Source: Balneolales bacterium (GTDB lineage Bacteria; Bacteroidota; Rhodothermia; Balneolales; HLUCCA01). From it: DNA of 42,745 bases. The position numbers were made by a program, and so were the translations under genes. The notes below the pieces were generated by a model. It was given only the letters and a program-made list of their open reading frames with translations. It was not told the origin of the DNA and searched no databases. Position 1 is the stretch's first letter. The number at the start of each line of letters is the position of its first letter. The stretch lies in contig JANJTJ010000049.1 in assembly GCA_024711145.1 (NCBI GenBank), positions 1 through 42,745 of the forward strand. Direction: 5' to 3'. Shown here piece after piece: positions 27,701-36,892 of this stretch.

Positions 27701-30700
27701 ACGCGGCCGGTTCTTCGGAAGCCACCTATCGCATCCTGTTCGGAACCGATGCGGAAGCCCTGGCGGCAGACCAGACCGGATTCGCCCCGGGAAACTTCAA
27801 CAACCCCGACCAGACGACGGGTTTTGAACGCTACCTGAATCCGGGCGAGGCGTTGAGCCCCGGTACCACCTATTTCGTGCGGGTGGAAGCCCGGAGCGCC
27901 ACCGGCAGAACCGCTTTCAGCGAAATCGGAAGCATCCTGTTCGCCGGTTTGCCGACCGCCACCTTGGATAGCATAACCACATTCCAAAATTTCAGCGCAC
28001 GGTTCCACGGCAGCATCCAAGCGAACAGCGGAACGGTGACCTCGGTAGTCCAGTACGGCACCGACCGGAACAACCTGGACCTCACCGGTCCGGATTCGCT
28101 CCTCACCAACCTGACCCCCGGCCTCATCTATTACGCCGCCTTGGCGGTCACGAATGCCAGCTATCCGACCCAACGTAGCGACACCCTCGCGATCGACATG
28201 CGGTATGCGACCATCTCGTTCTTCAATCCGGATGTGGTTACGCCTACCAGCGTTACCGCTTATTACGGCACCAATGCGCATGGGTCCCCGAAAAGCGGAT
28301 ATATCCGCTTTGGAACCGATGAAACCGACCTGAGCCAGACCGTCGCCGATCCGAACCAGATCACGGGTTCCACGATGGGTACCCGCACGCTCGACATCAG
28401 CGGCCTGACACCTGATGCCAGGTACTTCGGGCAATGGGTGGTCGAAGATCTGAACGGCGGACCCACCACCTATTCGGATGTCGTCGAATTCAACACCACA
28501 TTTCCGGAAGTGACGCTCGATTCGGTGCGCATGGGCGACAACCTGGTGCTGAACGCCTACGCCACCGTCAACACGAAAAACCAGAACGTCACCATTCGTG
28601 GTCAATACGCCGCCCAAGGCGACACCGATTTCGACACGCAGGACAGCAGATACTCCGTGACAGCCAGCGCCAGCACCTCTCCGGTCAATGTCGTCGTTCC
28701 GATGACGAATCTCAACGAAGACGAGACGTTCTCAATCCGGCTTCAGGCCACCAATCCATCGAACAAGAGCGGTTATTCCGACACGCTGAATGTCGACACC
28801 TACTTCGTCGATTACTACCAACCCACCGTCTCCTATTCCGGTGCGGATGTGGCAATCCGTGTCGAACTCGAAGCACAACCCGACCTCGAGTACGCTTACC
28901 GGATTCTGCGGGGAACCCGTGCCGATTCGCTTACCGCGATGAGCGACTTCGTGACCTTGACCACTTCCGAGCGCTACACCGACATCGAGGCCATCTTGGA
29001 AGCGGAAGCGTTCACTCACGGTACCACCTACCACTTCGCCATACAGGGGCGTGGCGCATCCGGCTGGCTCACGCAGAGCGACACCCTCAGCCTGTTCTTC
29101 CAATCGCCTCCGTTCGCCCGAACGCCGGTGGTGCAGCTCCTGCCGGACCTGAGCGCCACCGTATCCACAACGGTATTCCCGAACGGCCGCAGCCTCGACC
29201 ATCAGTTCCTCCTGGGCACCCCGCCCGACAGCTTGGTGGCCATCGGTACGCCGATGCGCATCAGCGGCTTCGATTCCGTGGTGGTAACCCGTGCCTTGGA
29301 AGACCTGGACCGGTTCGCCGACTACCACTTGACCCAACGGTTCACGGTTGTGGGGTCGGCCGACACCACCCGATCCGACACCGTGGCGTTCGACACGAAC
29401 TACCCCGGCGTTACCATCTACGACTATACCACCTATGTCGAGGTGGACTCCATCGGCGAACCGATTTACGGTTCCATCATCGGATACATCGAACCCGGCG
29501 GACTCGAAACCACCGCATGGGTAACCTACCGCGAAGAAAACGGAACCTTGGTGCAGACCACAGTGCCCGTGCAGGTGGAAACCCTGGAGGACCAGATCAC
29601 CGAGGTACCAATCCGTTTCGGTCCGTTGGACCCGAACACCGCCTACCGTGCCCGGCTGGTGGTTAGCAATGGCGAACGCACCAACGCAAGCGACAGCCTC
29701 TGGTTCGACACCACCTTCCCGCGCATCAACCGGGAAGCAGTCCAGCCCCAGGAGGACGGATCGGCATTCATAACCGCCAAGATCACCCGGGAAGGCAGCA
29801 CCGGCTATTACGGCTTGCTGTACGGAACCCACCCCGATTCCCTGATCAACCAGTACGAATGGCGCAACTACGGATCGTCGGATGCGGAGGAATTCACCAC
29901 CAATTTCAGTTTGTCCGGGTTGGATGAATCCAAGACCCATTTCGCCCGCCTGGTGATCATCCGCGGGTACGACCAACGCACCTACCGTTCGGCGGTCTTC
30001 AACTGGAACTATGCGAAACCGGTCGTGCTCAGCAGCCAGGTGACCCAATTCCAGGATCTGACCGCCCGGGTGGATGCCATGATCGACACCAAGGGCAAGG
30101 ATGTGCAGTTCTGGGTGGAATGGTCGAACAACCAAGTCGGGTCCGAATCGACGGATTTCGTACTCGTAGCGGGTAGCGACGAGCCCGTGGCCGTGCAGGT
30201 GACCCTGCCGGCGGTGCCCCGATACAGCGGCACCGTGTTGGCTTTGGCGGCTCAGGCCAACGGGTTGTCGCCGACCTACGCCGACACCACCACCATCCTC
30301 TTCGACTTCCCCGAACTCCTGGCGTTCGCGCAAACGCCGGCGATACTATGGTCGGACAACTCCCTGATGATCGACCTGGCCATGACGAACCCGTCGCGAT
30401 CCACCGATGTGGTGGCCCGATTCGGGTACCACCCGCATCCCGACAGCCTGGTGCATGTCTCGGAAACCATGACCTTCATGACGGAAGGCATCAACCAATT
30501 CAACTTGCCCATGGGTCCCGTGGTGCGCAATGACACGGTTTACTATCAATTCGAGTTGAATCACAACGGGTATGTCACCCGATCCGCGATCGGTTCGGTC
30601 TTTACCCGATCCCAGATCATCACCCTGGGCGAAGTGGACGTGACCTCTACCGGAGGCGGCACCTTCCGGGCCGTGGTGAACAGTGTGGTTGACCCGAACG

Positions 30701-33700
30701 GCCTTCCCACCACCATACAGGGGTTGATCTCCTCCACGCCGGACCTGGCGAATCTGGCCAATTTCGGCGATACGCAGTTGACCGAGCCTTCCGAACAAGC
30801 CTACAGCGTCAGCTTCGACGGGCTCACCATCGGCCAGACCTACTATGCCGTGTTCTCCGCTTATGACCACGTCAACTTCAACACATTCATCTTTTCCGAC
30901 ACGCTGGCCATCGCCTTCACCGCCGCTCCGCTGGCCGTGGAACTGGCCCTGCGGCCCGATTCCAGCCTGCAAGCCGTACTCACAGGCGTCGTGATTCCGG
31001 CCGGCCGCGACCTCACCTACCGCATCGCTTACGGCACCCAGCCGGGCACCCTGGACCAGACCACCGCTTCGGTTGCCGTATCGGGAGACAGCGCCACCGT
31101 GGCCATCACCGAAACCCTTGCCGGGCTCGACCGCTTCAGCACCGTATATGCCTCCGTGGTCCTGGAAAGCGAGGGCTACGACCCCATCCGGTCCGACACG
31201 GTATCCACCACCCTGGCCTACCCCGCCTTCACGTTCGGCACTCCCAGCCGCACCGCCGAAGGCGACCTGCAGGTTCCCATCATCGTGGACAACGGCGGAT
31301 TCGACACCTATGTGAAGCTGTGGTACGGCATCGGATCCGCAGACCCGGCCTCCGCAACCGATTCCATCGAAGTGGCCGGCTCGGAAGTACCGGTAACCAT
31401 CAACCGGCTGATACCCACCCCCGGCATCCACGTCGATGTGCGGTTCCTGGCCGAAGCCCGAACCGACGGATTGGTGAGCCGGAGCGACACCATGAGCTTC
31501 ACCACGCCGGGCCCCGACTTCACCTTCGTCCGCGCCTTCACCACCCCCGATCAGAAAGGCTTTTTTGAAGCGGTGGTGAACCCCAACGGCATACCCACGC
31601 AAATCCGGTTCGATTACGGAACCGGAGGATCGTTGACCCAGGCAACGGCCGTGATCGATGTCGGCAGCGGTACCGAGCCGGTAACCATCACGAACAACAT
31701 GGTGGACCTGGACTACCAGGCCACCTACATGGCGCGCATGTCGGTCTTCGGGGCCGGGTTCGATGTGGCATCCGACACCATCCACTTCAACACCATCCTG
31801 CCGGGTGCCGCCATCACCAATCTGACGGCCGACGCCAACGGCCAGGGCAGCGTAACGGTGGAACTCTTCAACCGCGGGTTGAATACCTATCTGCGCTTGG
31901 CGTACGGGCTGGTGGGGCAAGGCTATACCGACACCACAGCGGCCGTTTACGCCGCCTTCGTTTCCGATCCCCAGATCGTCCATCTGAATGTGTCCGGTCT
32001 GGCTCCGGTAACCGAATACGAAGTGAAGGTGTTGGTACAAGACGCGGCCGATCCGAACAAAGTGACCGTCTCGTCGGCGGTACCCTTGGTCACCCCGGCC
32101 GGAATACCCCTGGTGGAATTGCATGGCATCGTAGTCGATCCGCTAGACGAATCGATCACCGCCATCGGGCGGGTCAATCCCATGGGCCAGGCGATCGTCG
32201 TACGTGCCAACTATGTCAATCCGGATCTCGGCAACTTCCAAATCAACTACAATTACGGGCAAGAACTCACCGGTACCGAGTGGATCGACATCGAGCTCCC
32301 ACTGGTCACATCGATCGAAAAAAGACTGCCGGGCGGCGAAGGATCCACCGTGCAGGAAGACCATGAAGGCGTCTTCCCAACCGTCACCCTCATCGCACAA
32401 TACTTTGATTTCCCGGCAGGCTCGGATGCGCAGGTCAGCAGCGAAACCATACCCGCCAGCACGTCCGGCACCACCTATTTCGTAACCTCCCTGGCCGACA
32501 CGGACCACGGCGTAGGCCAGCACGGCACCCTGCGCTATGCGATGACACGATTGAATGAGACCGTGGTGGAAGGGCCCCGCAAACTCCGGCCGGGAGACGC
32601 CGCACGCACCGCGGACGGCCCCAAAACGAACGTGATCCATATCGTAGTGGAAGGCAGCCTGATGTTGACGGCTCCCCTGCCCACCGTCACGTCGAGTATG
32701 GCGTTGCTTGGTCCTGGCCGCGACCTCTTCACCATCGATGCGGGCGATCAGTTCCGTCCGTTCACCGTGGGTACCGATTCCATCTTCCGCTCGAACAGCG
32801 AGCCATACTTGTCTTTCGAGTTGAGTGATATGACCGTGAGCAACGGGTTCGCCCGCGGAACGGATGGTGTGGATGGAGGCGGAGGCGGCGCCGGCATGGG
32901 TGGCGCCCTGTTCGCCCACTACGGTTCTGTAACGGCATACAACGTGCTGTTCCACAGCAACTCGGCCACCGGCGGACTCGGCAGCGAGTTGGTAGGTATG
33001 GGCGGCCGTGGTGGCGACGCACCCGGTGTGGGCTTGGGTGGCACCGGTAACGGCGGTTTCGGCGGCGGTGGCGGTGCCCCCGGAGGTGCCGGTGCCTTCG
33101 GCGGTGGTGCGGGGGCCGGCTCACCTGTAGCGCCAAGCGGATTCGGCAACTATAACGTCGCAACCAGCACCCGCGGCGCCGACGGCTACAGTTTCGGTGG
33201 CGCCCTCTTCCAGCGTTCCGGTTACCTGACCCTCATCCAGATCGAGTTCGTCGGAAACCAGGTCCAAAACAACCGCTTCGGGCAGGGCGTCTTCATCATG
33301 AATACGCAGATCGACTTCAACGATGTCGTATTCGACGATGGGTATTATGATCCGGACCCGGAATTCGGAAGCAACCAATTCTACACCCACTTCGATGTTT
33401 CGCCTGCGCAGGCGCCGGTGTCGGCTGTAGCACACTACCTCACGACGACCACCGCGCGCATCGATGTGGAACGAGGCTCCGGTACCCACCGGTTGATCCT
33501 GGCCTCCACAATTGGTAACGAAGAAAGTGGTGGCGGCATCAGTGCGCATTGGTTCGAAGGCCTGCGGTTCCGGGCATCTACCGACATCACCGATCCCACC
33601 ACCGAAATCCAGAACGGCTACCGTGTGGTCTATGCCGACACCGGCGCATCGGTCACAGTTACCGGACTCGAGCCGGGCACCAGCTACGAGTTTATGGTGT

Positions 33701-36700
33701 TCGAATACTACGACACCCAGCAGGGCGATCTGTATGTCGCCTACAACCGGAACTACCTGGCCATCAATCACACCCATGTCCAGGGAGTGCCGGCGTTCAC
33801 GGATGTGGCCGGCAACGCCCTCCGCTTCTCCGGAGACGATGCCATAACCCTGGGCAACGCCACCGACGACTTCTACCTGGCCGACCACCTCACCCTTTCG
33901 ATGTGGGTGAACCCTTCGGCAATAGACCAACCCGCCACCTTGCTGCGCAACGGGCAGCGGTTCGCCCTTGGCACCACCCCGGCCGGCGCCGTGTATTTCG
34001 TGGCCGACAACGGCACCGTGCGCGACTCCGTGGCCACCTCGGCCGGTCTCATCCAAGCCGGAACCTGGCACCATATCGGTCTGGTCTCCGACTCGCTCCG
34101 CCACCGCATCTACGTGGATGGCATGGTGCGGGCAGATGTGTCGAGTGCCGGGGACACCCTGGTCTTCGGTGGAACCGCCGACCTGATAGCCGGGGAAGGC
34201 TATCGGGGCGACCTCGACGAACTCGCCATCTATCGTGCCGGTGGTACGCCGCTGTGGTCCATCCTCCATACGATGAACCGGATCGTGAGCGCACCCACAG
34301 CCGGTATGGTCGCCGCCTTCCAATTCAACGAATCTGCGACAGACACCACCATCAACAGTGTGAATAGCTCGTCGATCCACCTGGGAAGTAGCAGTCGGTT
34401 CGTTCCGGCCGGATATCGGATGTACCCCGGACTGACCTTCGCCTACGACGTGACCGACGTACTCATCGCCGGTACCAACCTGAAACTGCAGCGGGTGGTG
34501 GAGGAAGGAGACCCCGAGCCGATCGATGCCGTGTTGCTGGGGCAATACATGACCCCCGTGGCCAACGCACCCGATACCCTGGCCTTGGTCACCAACGACC
34601 GCATCTTCGTGTTGCAGCTGTTCGACACCACCGAAGACCTCCTCGCGCTGCATTTCAGCCTGCCGGGCGGATTCGTCACCGGGTCGGTCGCCATGTCGCA
34701 ATTCAAATTGTACCACCGACCGTTGCGCAGCGATGCCGGATGGACCCGAGTAGCCGATGCCGCCTCGTTCCAGCAAGGCAACGACATCGTGTTCGAACTC
34801 GATTCCACATCGAATGGCGAATACATTGTGGCGCGAGACATCCAGGTGGCATACCAACAGACCGCGGGCAATGCCCACCGCTTCGATGGGAACACCGCCT
34901 ACATCTGGTTCGCCAACAACACGTGGTTGAACAGCCTCACCAGCCACACCATCCAGATGTGGTTCAAGACCGACGATGCCACCCGGGCCGTGCAGTTCCT
35001 CACCTCCAAAGGCAACGAGTTCATGGAGTTGCACCTTTCCGGAGCCAACCGCTCGCTGCGGTTCATCCCCCGAGCCGGTGCCTTCTATGACACGCAGGCC
35101 AACTCGATCCGGTCGGGTGAATGGACCCACGTAAGCGCCACCTTCGATGTGGCCGGTGCCAGGGTCAGCGTGTACCTGAACGGGGTGGAAGTTCCGCTGA
35201 CCGCCTCCGGTTACACTTCCGGGAATCCGTACACCGGCACCTACACCACAAGCGAATCGCTCAACATCGGGATTCGCACCGATGGCGGGTATCCGTTCGT
35301 CGGCACCATCGACGAACTGCGGGTTTGGAATGGTAGTCGTACCCCGTTGCAGATCTGGGACGACATGCACGGCACCCTGCCGCCCACCTTCCAACCCGCT
35401 CTCGTGCTGTATGCGCAATTCAACGAGAGCACGGGGAATCTCGTGAGCGATGCCGCGCTCGGTACCCAGGGCTACCGGACGAGCTTCTTCGACAACGGCA
35501 ACTGGGTGGCCTCCACCATTCCGATCAACCAGCAAGCGGAATACTCGGCGCAGTTGACCGGCCAGGCCGGTTGGAGGCTTCTGGCAAGTCCGGTACCGAC
35601 CACGGTCGGCGACCTGCTCGACGGGATATGGACCCAGGGTTTCGAAGGCACCGCCAACCCCGACGCCAACCCGCACGTGTTCACCTGGAACACGGCCAAC
35701 GGATCGAACAGCGCGGCGAACTGGGTACCGGTAAGCAGCAGTTCGCAACCCCTGCAGCCGGGTGAGGGCGTCTTCGCCTATGTGTACGCCACCGATCCCG
35801 ACGGCCAGGGCAGTTTCCCCAAAACACTGGCGGTAACGGGCCAAGGCCTCCTCCAGGACGCGCCCCTTACCACGCGTCTCAACCCGAACACCGACGGATG
35901 GGCGCTCGTGGGCAACCCGTATGCCACCGACATCCTCTGGGGCGACCTCACCCGGAATGGCGTGTATGATGTGCCTTACCTGTGGGACGCCAACGCCGAC
36001 GAGTGGGTCACCTGGAACGGTAGCACAGGCAGCCTTACCGACGGCCGCATCGGGGCATTCAATGCCTTCTTCGTAGCCACCATGGGCGAAAGCCCCAGCC
36101 TTGCCGCACCCTTCTCGGCGCGGCGTGCCGGCGCGACGCAATTCGTGGGCAAAGTGGTGCAGACCCAGGCCGCCGCCACCTTCGCGCTGAAGGTCGAGAG
36201 CCCCGACGGTCGCTCCAACCGCGCCTGGTTCTCCTTCGATGCCGAAGGAAAACTCGGGTTGGACGCGCACGACGCCTTCAAGCTGGCTCCCTACTCGGCG
36301 CAGTATGTGCAGTTGGCTTCGGTCATCCAAGACAGCATCCGCTTGGACATCAACCACTTGCCCCTGCTTACCGAAGAGCTTGCGGTACCGCTGCGCATCC
36401 GATCGACCGCCAGCGGCACCTACCGCCTCGTACTGCATGCGAACGCCTTGCCGCAGGGCTGGGACTACGCCGTGCTCGACACCGAAACCGGTGCGGTCAC
36501 CCGCCTGGAAGAGCCGCTCGAATTCGCCTGGACCGGCGCCGGCGCCGAGCTCACGCGGTTCGTGCTGAAGCTCTCGCCGATCACCATCACCCAGGTAGAA
36601 CCGCCCGCCGATGGGCCGCTCGTGTTCGGGTTGGACCAGAACTATCCCAACCCCTTCAATCCGTCGACTACCATCGCCTACCGGTTGGCGGCCGCCGGCA

Positions 36701-36882
36701 ACACCCGGCTCACGGTCTATGACCTGCTGGGGCGCGAGGTGGCGGTACTGGTGGATGGGGCCATGCCGGCCGGTCGCCATACGGTGAGCTTCGACGGAGC
36801 CCGCTTCGCCTCCGGCGTGTACCTGTACCGGCTCGAATCGGGCGGGCGCGTGCTCACCCGCAAATTCACCTTACTCAAATAG
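24733..36882 (+). CDS. Giant (~4,049 aa) secreted multidomain T9SS substrate: LamG-like domains, ~21 FN3-like modules, Gly-rich beta-helix-like segment, C-terminal type A sorting domain
   Basis: Signal peptide 'MRTALLTAFLSIAATVSAQ'; C-term 'FGLDQNYPNPFNPSTTIAYRLAAAGNTRLTVYDLLGREVAVLVDGAMPAGRHTVSFDGARFASGVYLYRLESGGRVLTRKFTLLK'; one uninterrupted ORF; in-frame ATG 24703 is less likely. Confidence 0.93.
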   Translation: MRTALLTAFLSIAATVSAQLPADGLRVHLRADAGTSTTVENEGITSWTDQSGNGFNASAPGGQPVYVSNAINGQPALFFNGTQYLHIANTGTLGLVNSDYEMFFVAKSSHSGIQFLGSGSLGHHEVHLNGLGALRFIPNEEVGINHGTDGDYTDGEQRIYSVRATTTHGTARVNGVDVGTTANARSASDALFSLGNRSVGGYPLVGHIAEVIIYNRVLSKVERNQVEAYLAEKYAVTEVFAAAPTVVLDSYQTSHQLGVTFSGLVNPNGSATTYRFLYGTDPDNLNLSTEPVSVGSGNAFVAAYVSVPGLSPAQTYHVVLEAENAAHAVRSPTGEVAITDQPTGTPVASIPASGLRVHLKADAGTSTTVENAVVDQWLDVSGNGLRAFPPASQPVYSPNAINGMPALQFSGVQALHIANTSTLGLTDSDYEMFVVAKSGNPAIQFLGSGGLAYHELHLNGAAGLRFIPKNPMFVDNGADQAFTDGTPRIFGVRASATTGVARVNGVDAGQFGDARSATDAMFRLGMRNDGTYPLYGHIAEVLIYDRTLSAPERTLVERYLASKYSISGAALTSPTLVLNTPTTTQDLGAVVSGTVNPNGVATTYHFLYGTDPDNMTHGTETVSAGAGTEPVEVEAALEGLDRNQVYYVKLVAETASQIVETAAQRFDTSYLEVLGFGTDVAVDSENPQATRLTATVRLGLPAGSGSEYKIRYGAFETDFIPINATGTLDETVWLPNDDLVFGQTYDLVLIGKGPTGKLTYSDTLSVVYYGIPSAVLSSAVPSPDGSVVVTGSANPNGFATSYSILYGTDLESLTATDAVALGNGTSAVAINRTLESLTPGQTYHIVLSVFNNDEVVSQSDTLTFSTRWPGADLTLADADPQTGATFGGAVYPNGFDAEYRFRYGTTTELGSATEWSAAGSGTEAVEALASGIAIDNNAIYQVIMEARIGANLIRTDTLSFDTYFVENPQVELGLAYADGAEHIRVSGSFDAAGSSEATYRILFGTDAEALAADQTGFAPGNFNNPDQTTGFERYLNPGEALSPGTTYFVRVEARSATGRTAFSEIGSILFAGLPTATLDSITTFQNFSARFHGSIQANSGTVTSVVQYGTDRNNLDLTGPDSLLTNLTPGLIYYAALAVTNASYPTQRSDTLAIDMRYATISFFNPDVVTPTSVTAYYGTNAHGSPKSGYIRFGTDETDLSQTVADPNQITGSTMGTRTLDISGLTPDARYFGQWVVEDLNGGPTTYSDVVEFNTTFPEVTLDSVRMGDNLVLNAYATVNTKNQNVTIRGQYAAQGDTDFDTQDSRYSVTASASTSPVNVVVPMTNLNEDETFSIRLQATNPSNKSGYSDTLNVDTYFVDYYQPTVSYSGADVAIRVELEAQPDLEYAYRILRGTRADSLTAMSDFVTLTTSERYTDIEAILEAEAFTHGTTYHFAIQGRGASGWLTQSDTLSLFFQSPPFARTPVVQLLPDLSATVSTTVFPNGRSLDHQFLLGTPPDSLVAIGTPMRISGFDSVVVTRALEDLDRFADYHLTQRFTVVGSADTTRSDTVAFDTNYPGVTIYDYTTYVEVDSIGEPIYGSIIGYIEPGGLETTAWVTYREENGTLVQTTVPVQVETLEDQITEVPIRFGPLDPNTAYRARLVVSNGERTNASDSLWFDTTFPRINREAVQPQEDGSAFITAKITREGSTGYYGLLYGTHPDSLINQYEWRNYGSSDAEEFTTNFSLSGLDESKTHFARLVIIRGYDQRTYRSAVFNWNYAKPVVLSSQVTQFQDLTARVDAMIDTKGKDVQFWVEWSNNQVGSESTDFVLVAGSDEPVAVQVTLPAVPRYSGTVLALAAQANGLSPTYADTTTILFDFPELLAFAQTPAILWSDNSLMIDLAMTNPSRSTDVVARFGYHPHPDSLVHVSETMTFMTEGINQFNLPMGPVVRNDTVYYQFELNHNGYVTRSAIGSVFTRSQIITLGEVDVTSTGGGTFRAVVNSVVDPNGLPTTIQGLISSTPDLANLANFGDTQLTEPSEQAYSVSFDGLTIGQTYYAVFSAYDHVNFNTFIFSDTLAIAFTAAPLAVELALRPDSSLQAVLTGVVIPAGRDLTYRIAYGTQPGTLDQTTASVAVSGDSATVAITETLAGLDRFSTVYASVVLESEGYDPIRSDTVSTTLAYPAFTFGTPSRTAEGDLQVPIIVDNGGFDTYVKLWYGIGSADPASATDSIEVAGSEVPVTINRLIPTPGIHVDVRFLAEARTDGLVSRSDTMSFTTPGPDFTFVRAFTTPDQKGFFEAVVNPNGIPTQIRFDYGTGGSLTQATAVIDVGSGTEPVTITNNMVDLDYQATYMARMSVFGAGFDVASDTIHFNTILPGAAITNLTADANGQGSVTVELFNRGLNTYLRLAYGLVGQGYTDTTAAVYAAFVSDPQIVHLNVSGLAPVTEYEVKVLVQDAADPNKVTVSSAVPLVTPAGIPLVELHGIVVDPLDESITAIGRVNPMGQAIVVRANYVNPDLGNFQINYNYGQELTGTEWIDIELPLVTSIEKRLPGGEGSTVQEDHEGVFPTVTLIAQYFDFPAGSDAQVSSETIPASTSGTTYFVTSLADTDHGVGQHGTLRYAMTRLNETVVEGPRKLRPGDAARTADGPKTNVIHIVVEGSLMLTAPLPTVTSSMALLGPGRDLFTIDAGDQFRPFTVGTDSIFRSNSEPYLSFELSDMTVSNGFARGTDGVDGGGGGAGMGGALFAHYGSVTAYNVLFHSNSATGGLGSELVGMGGRGGDAPGVGLGGTGNGGFGGGGGAPGGAGAFGGGAGAGSPVAPSGFGNYNVATSTRGADGYSFGGALFQRSGYLTLIQIEFVGNQVQNNRFGQGVFIMNTQIDFNDVVFDDGYYDPDPEFGSNQFYTHFDVSPAQAPVSAVAHYLTTTTARIDVERGSGTHRLILASTIGNEESGGGISAHWFEGLRFRASTDITDPTTEIQNGYRVVYADTGASVTVTGLEPGTSYEFMVFEYYDTQQGDLYVAYNRNYLAINHTHVQGVPAFTDVAGNALRFSGDDAITLGNATDDFYLADHLTLSMWVNPSAIDQPATLLRNGQRFALGTTPAGAVYFVADNGTVRDSVATSAGLIQAGTWHHIGLVSDSLRHRIYVDGMVRADVSSAGDTLVFGGTADLIAGEGYRGDLDELAIYRAGGTPLWSILHTMNRIVSAPTAGMVAAFQFNESATDTTINSVNSSSIHLGSSSRFVPAGYRMYPGLTFAYDVTDVLIAGTNLKLQRVVEEGDPEPIDAVLLGQYMTPVANAPDTLALVTNDRIFVLQLFDTTEDLLALHFSLPGGFVTGSVAMSQFKLYHRPLRSDAGWTRVADAASFQQGNDIVFELDSTSNGEYIVARDIQVAYQQTAGNAHRFDGNTAYIWFANNTWLNSLTSHTIQMWFKTDDATRAVQFLTSKGNEFMELHLSGANRSLRFIPRAGAFYDTQANSIRSGEWTHVSATFDVAGARVSVYLNGVEVPLTASGYTSGNPYTGTYTTSESLNIGIRTDGGYPFVGTIDELRVWNGSRTPLQIWDDMHGTLPPTFQPALVLYAQFNESTGNLVSDAALGTQGYRTSFFDNGNWVASTIPINQQAEYSAQLTGQAGWRLLASPVPTTVGDLLDGIWTQGFEGTANPDANPHVFTWNTANGSNSAANWVPVSSSSQPLQPGEGVFAYVYATDPDGQGSFPKTLAVTGQGLLQDAPLTTRLNPNTDGWALVGNPYATDILWGDLTRNGVYDVPYLWDANADEWVTWNGSTGSLTDGRIGAFNAFFVATMGESPSLAAPFSARRAGATQFVGKVVQTQAAATFALKVESPDGRSNRAWFSFDAEGKLGLDAHDAFKLAPYSAQYVQLASVIQDSIRLDINHLPLLTEELAVPLRIRSTASGTYRLVLHANALPQGWDYAVLDTETGAVTRLEEPLEFAWTGAGAELTRFVLKLSPITITQVEPPADGPLVFGLDQNYPNPFNPSTTIAYRLAAAGNTRLTVYDLLGREVAVLVDGAMPAGRHTVSFDGARFASGVYLYRLESGGRVLTRKFTLLK
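24786..25440 (+). repeat. LamG-like domain copy 1 within the giant protein
   Basis: 'LPADGLRVHLRADAGTSTTVENEG...GGYPLVGHIAEVIIYNRVLSKVERNQVEAYLAEKYAV'. Confidence 0.75.
25785..26431 (+). repeat. LamG-like domain copy 2 within the giant protein
   Basis: 'IPASGLRVHLKADAGTSTTVENAV...GTYPLYGHIAEVLIYDRTLSAPERTLVERYLASKYSI', clearly homologous to copy 1. Confidence 0.75.
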
Positions 36883-36892
36883 GGACCCCGCC

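Noticed and set aside
32871-33120. GGC/GGT-rich stretch as a DNA tandem repeat or CRISPR-like array
   Set aside because: No regular DNA unit or spacers; explained by Gly-rich coding sequence.
33121-36780. 1,219-aa antisense ORF opposite the giant gene
   Set aside because: His/Gly/Val/Arg-rich translation without domains, mirror of a strongly supported GC-rich coding frame; typical shadow ORF.
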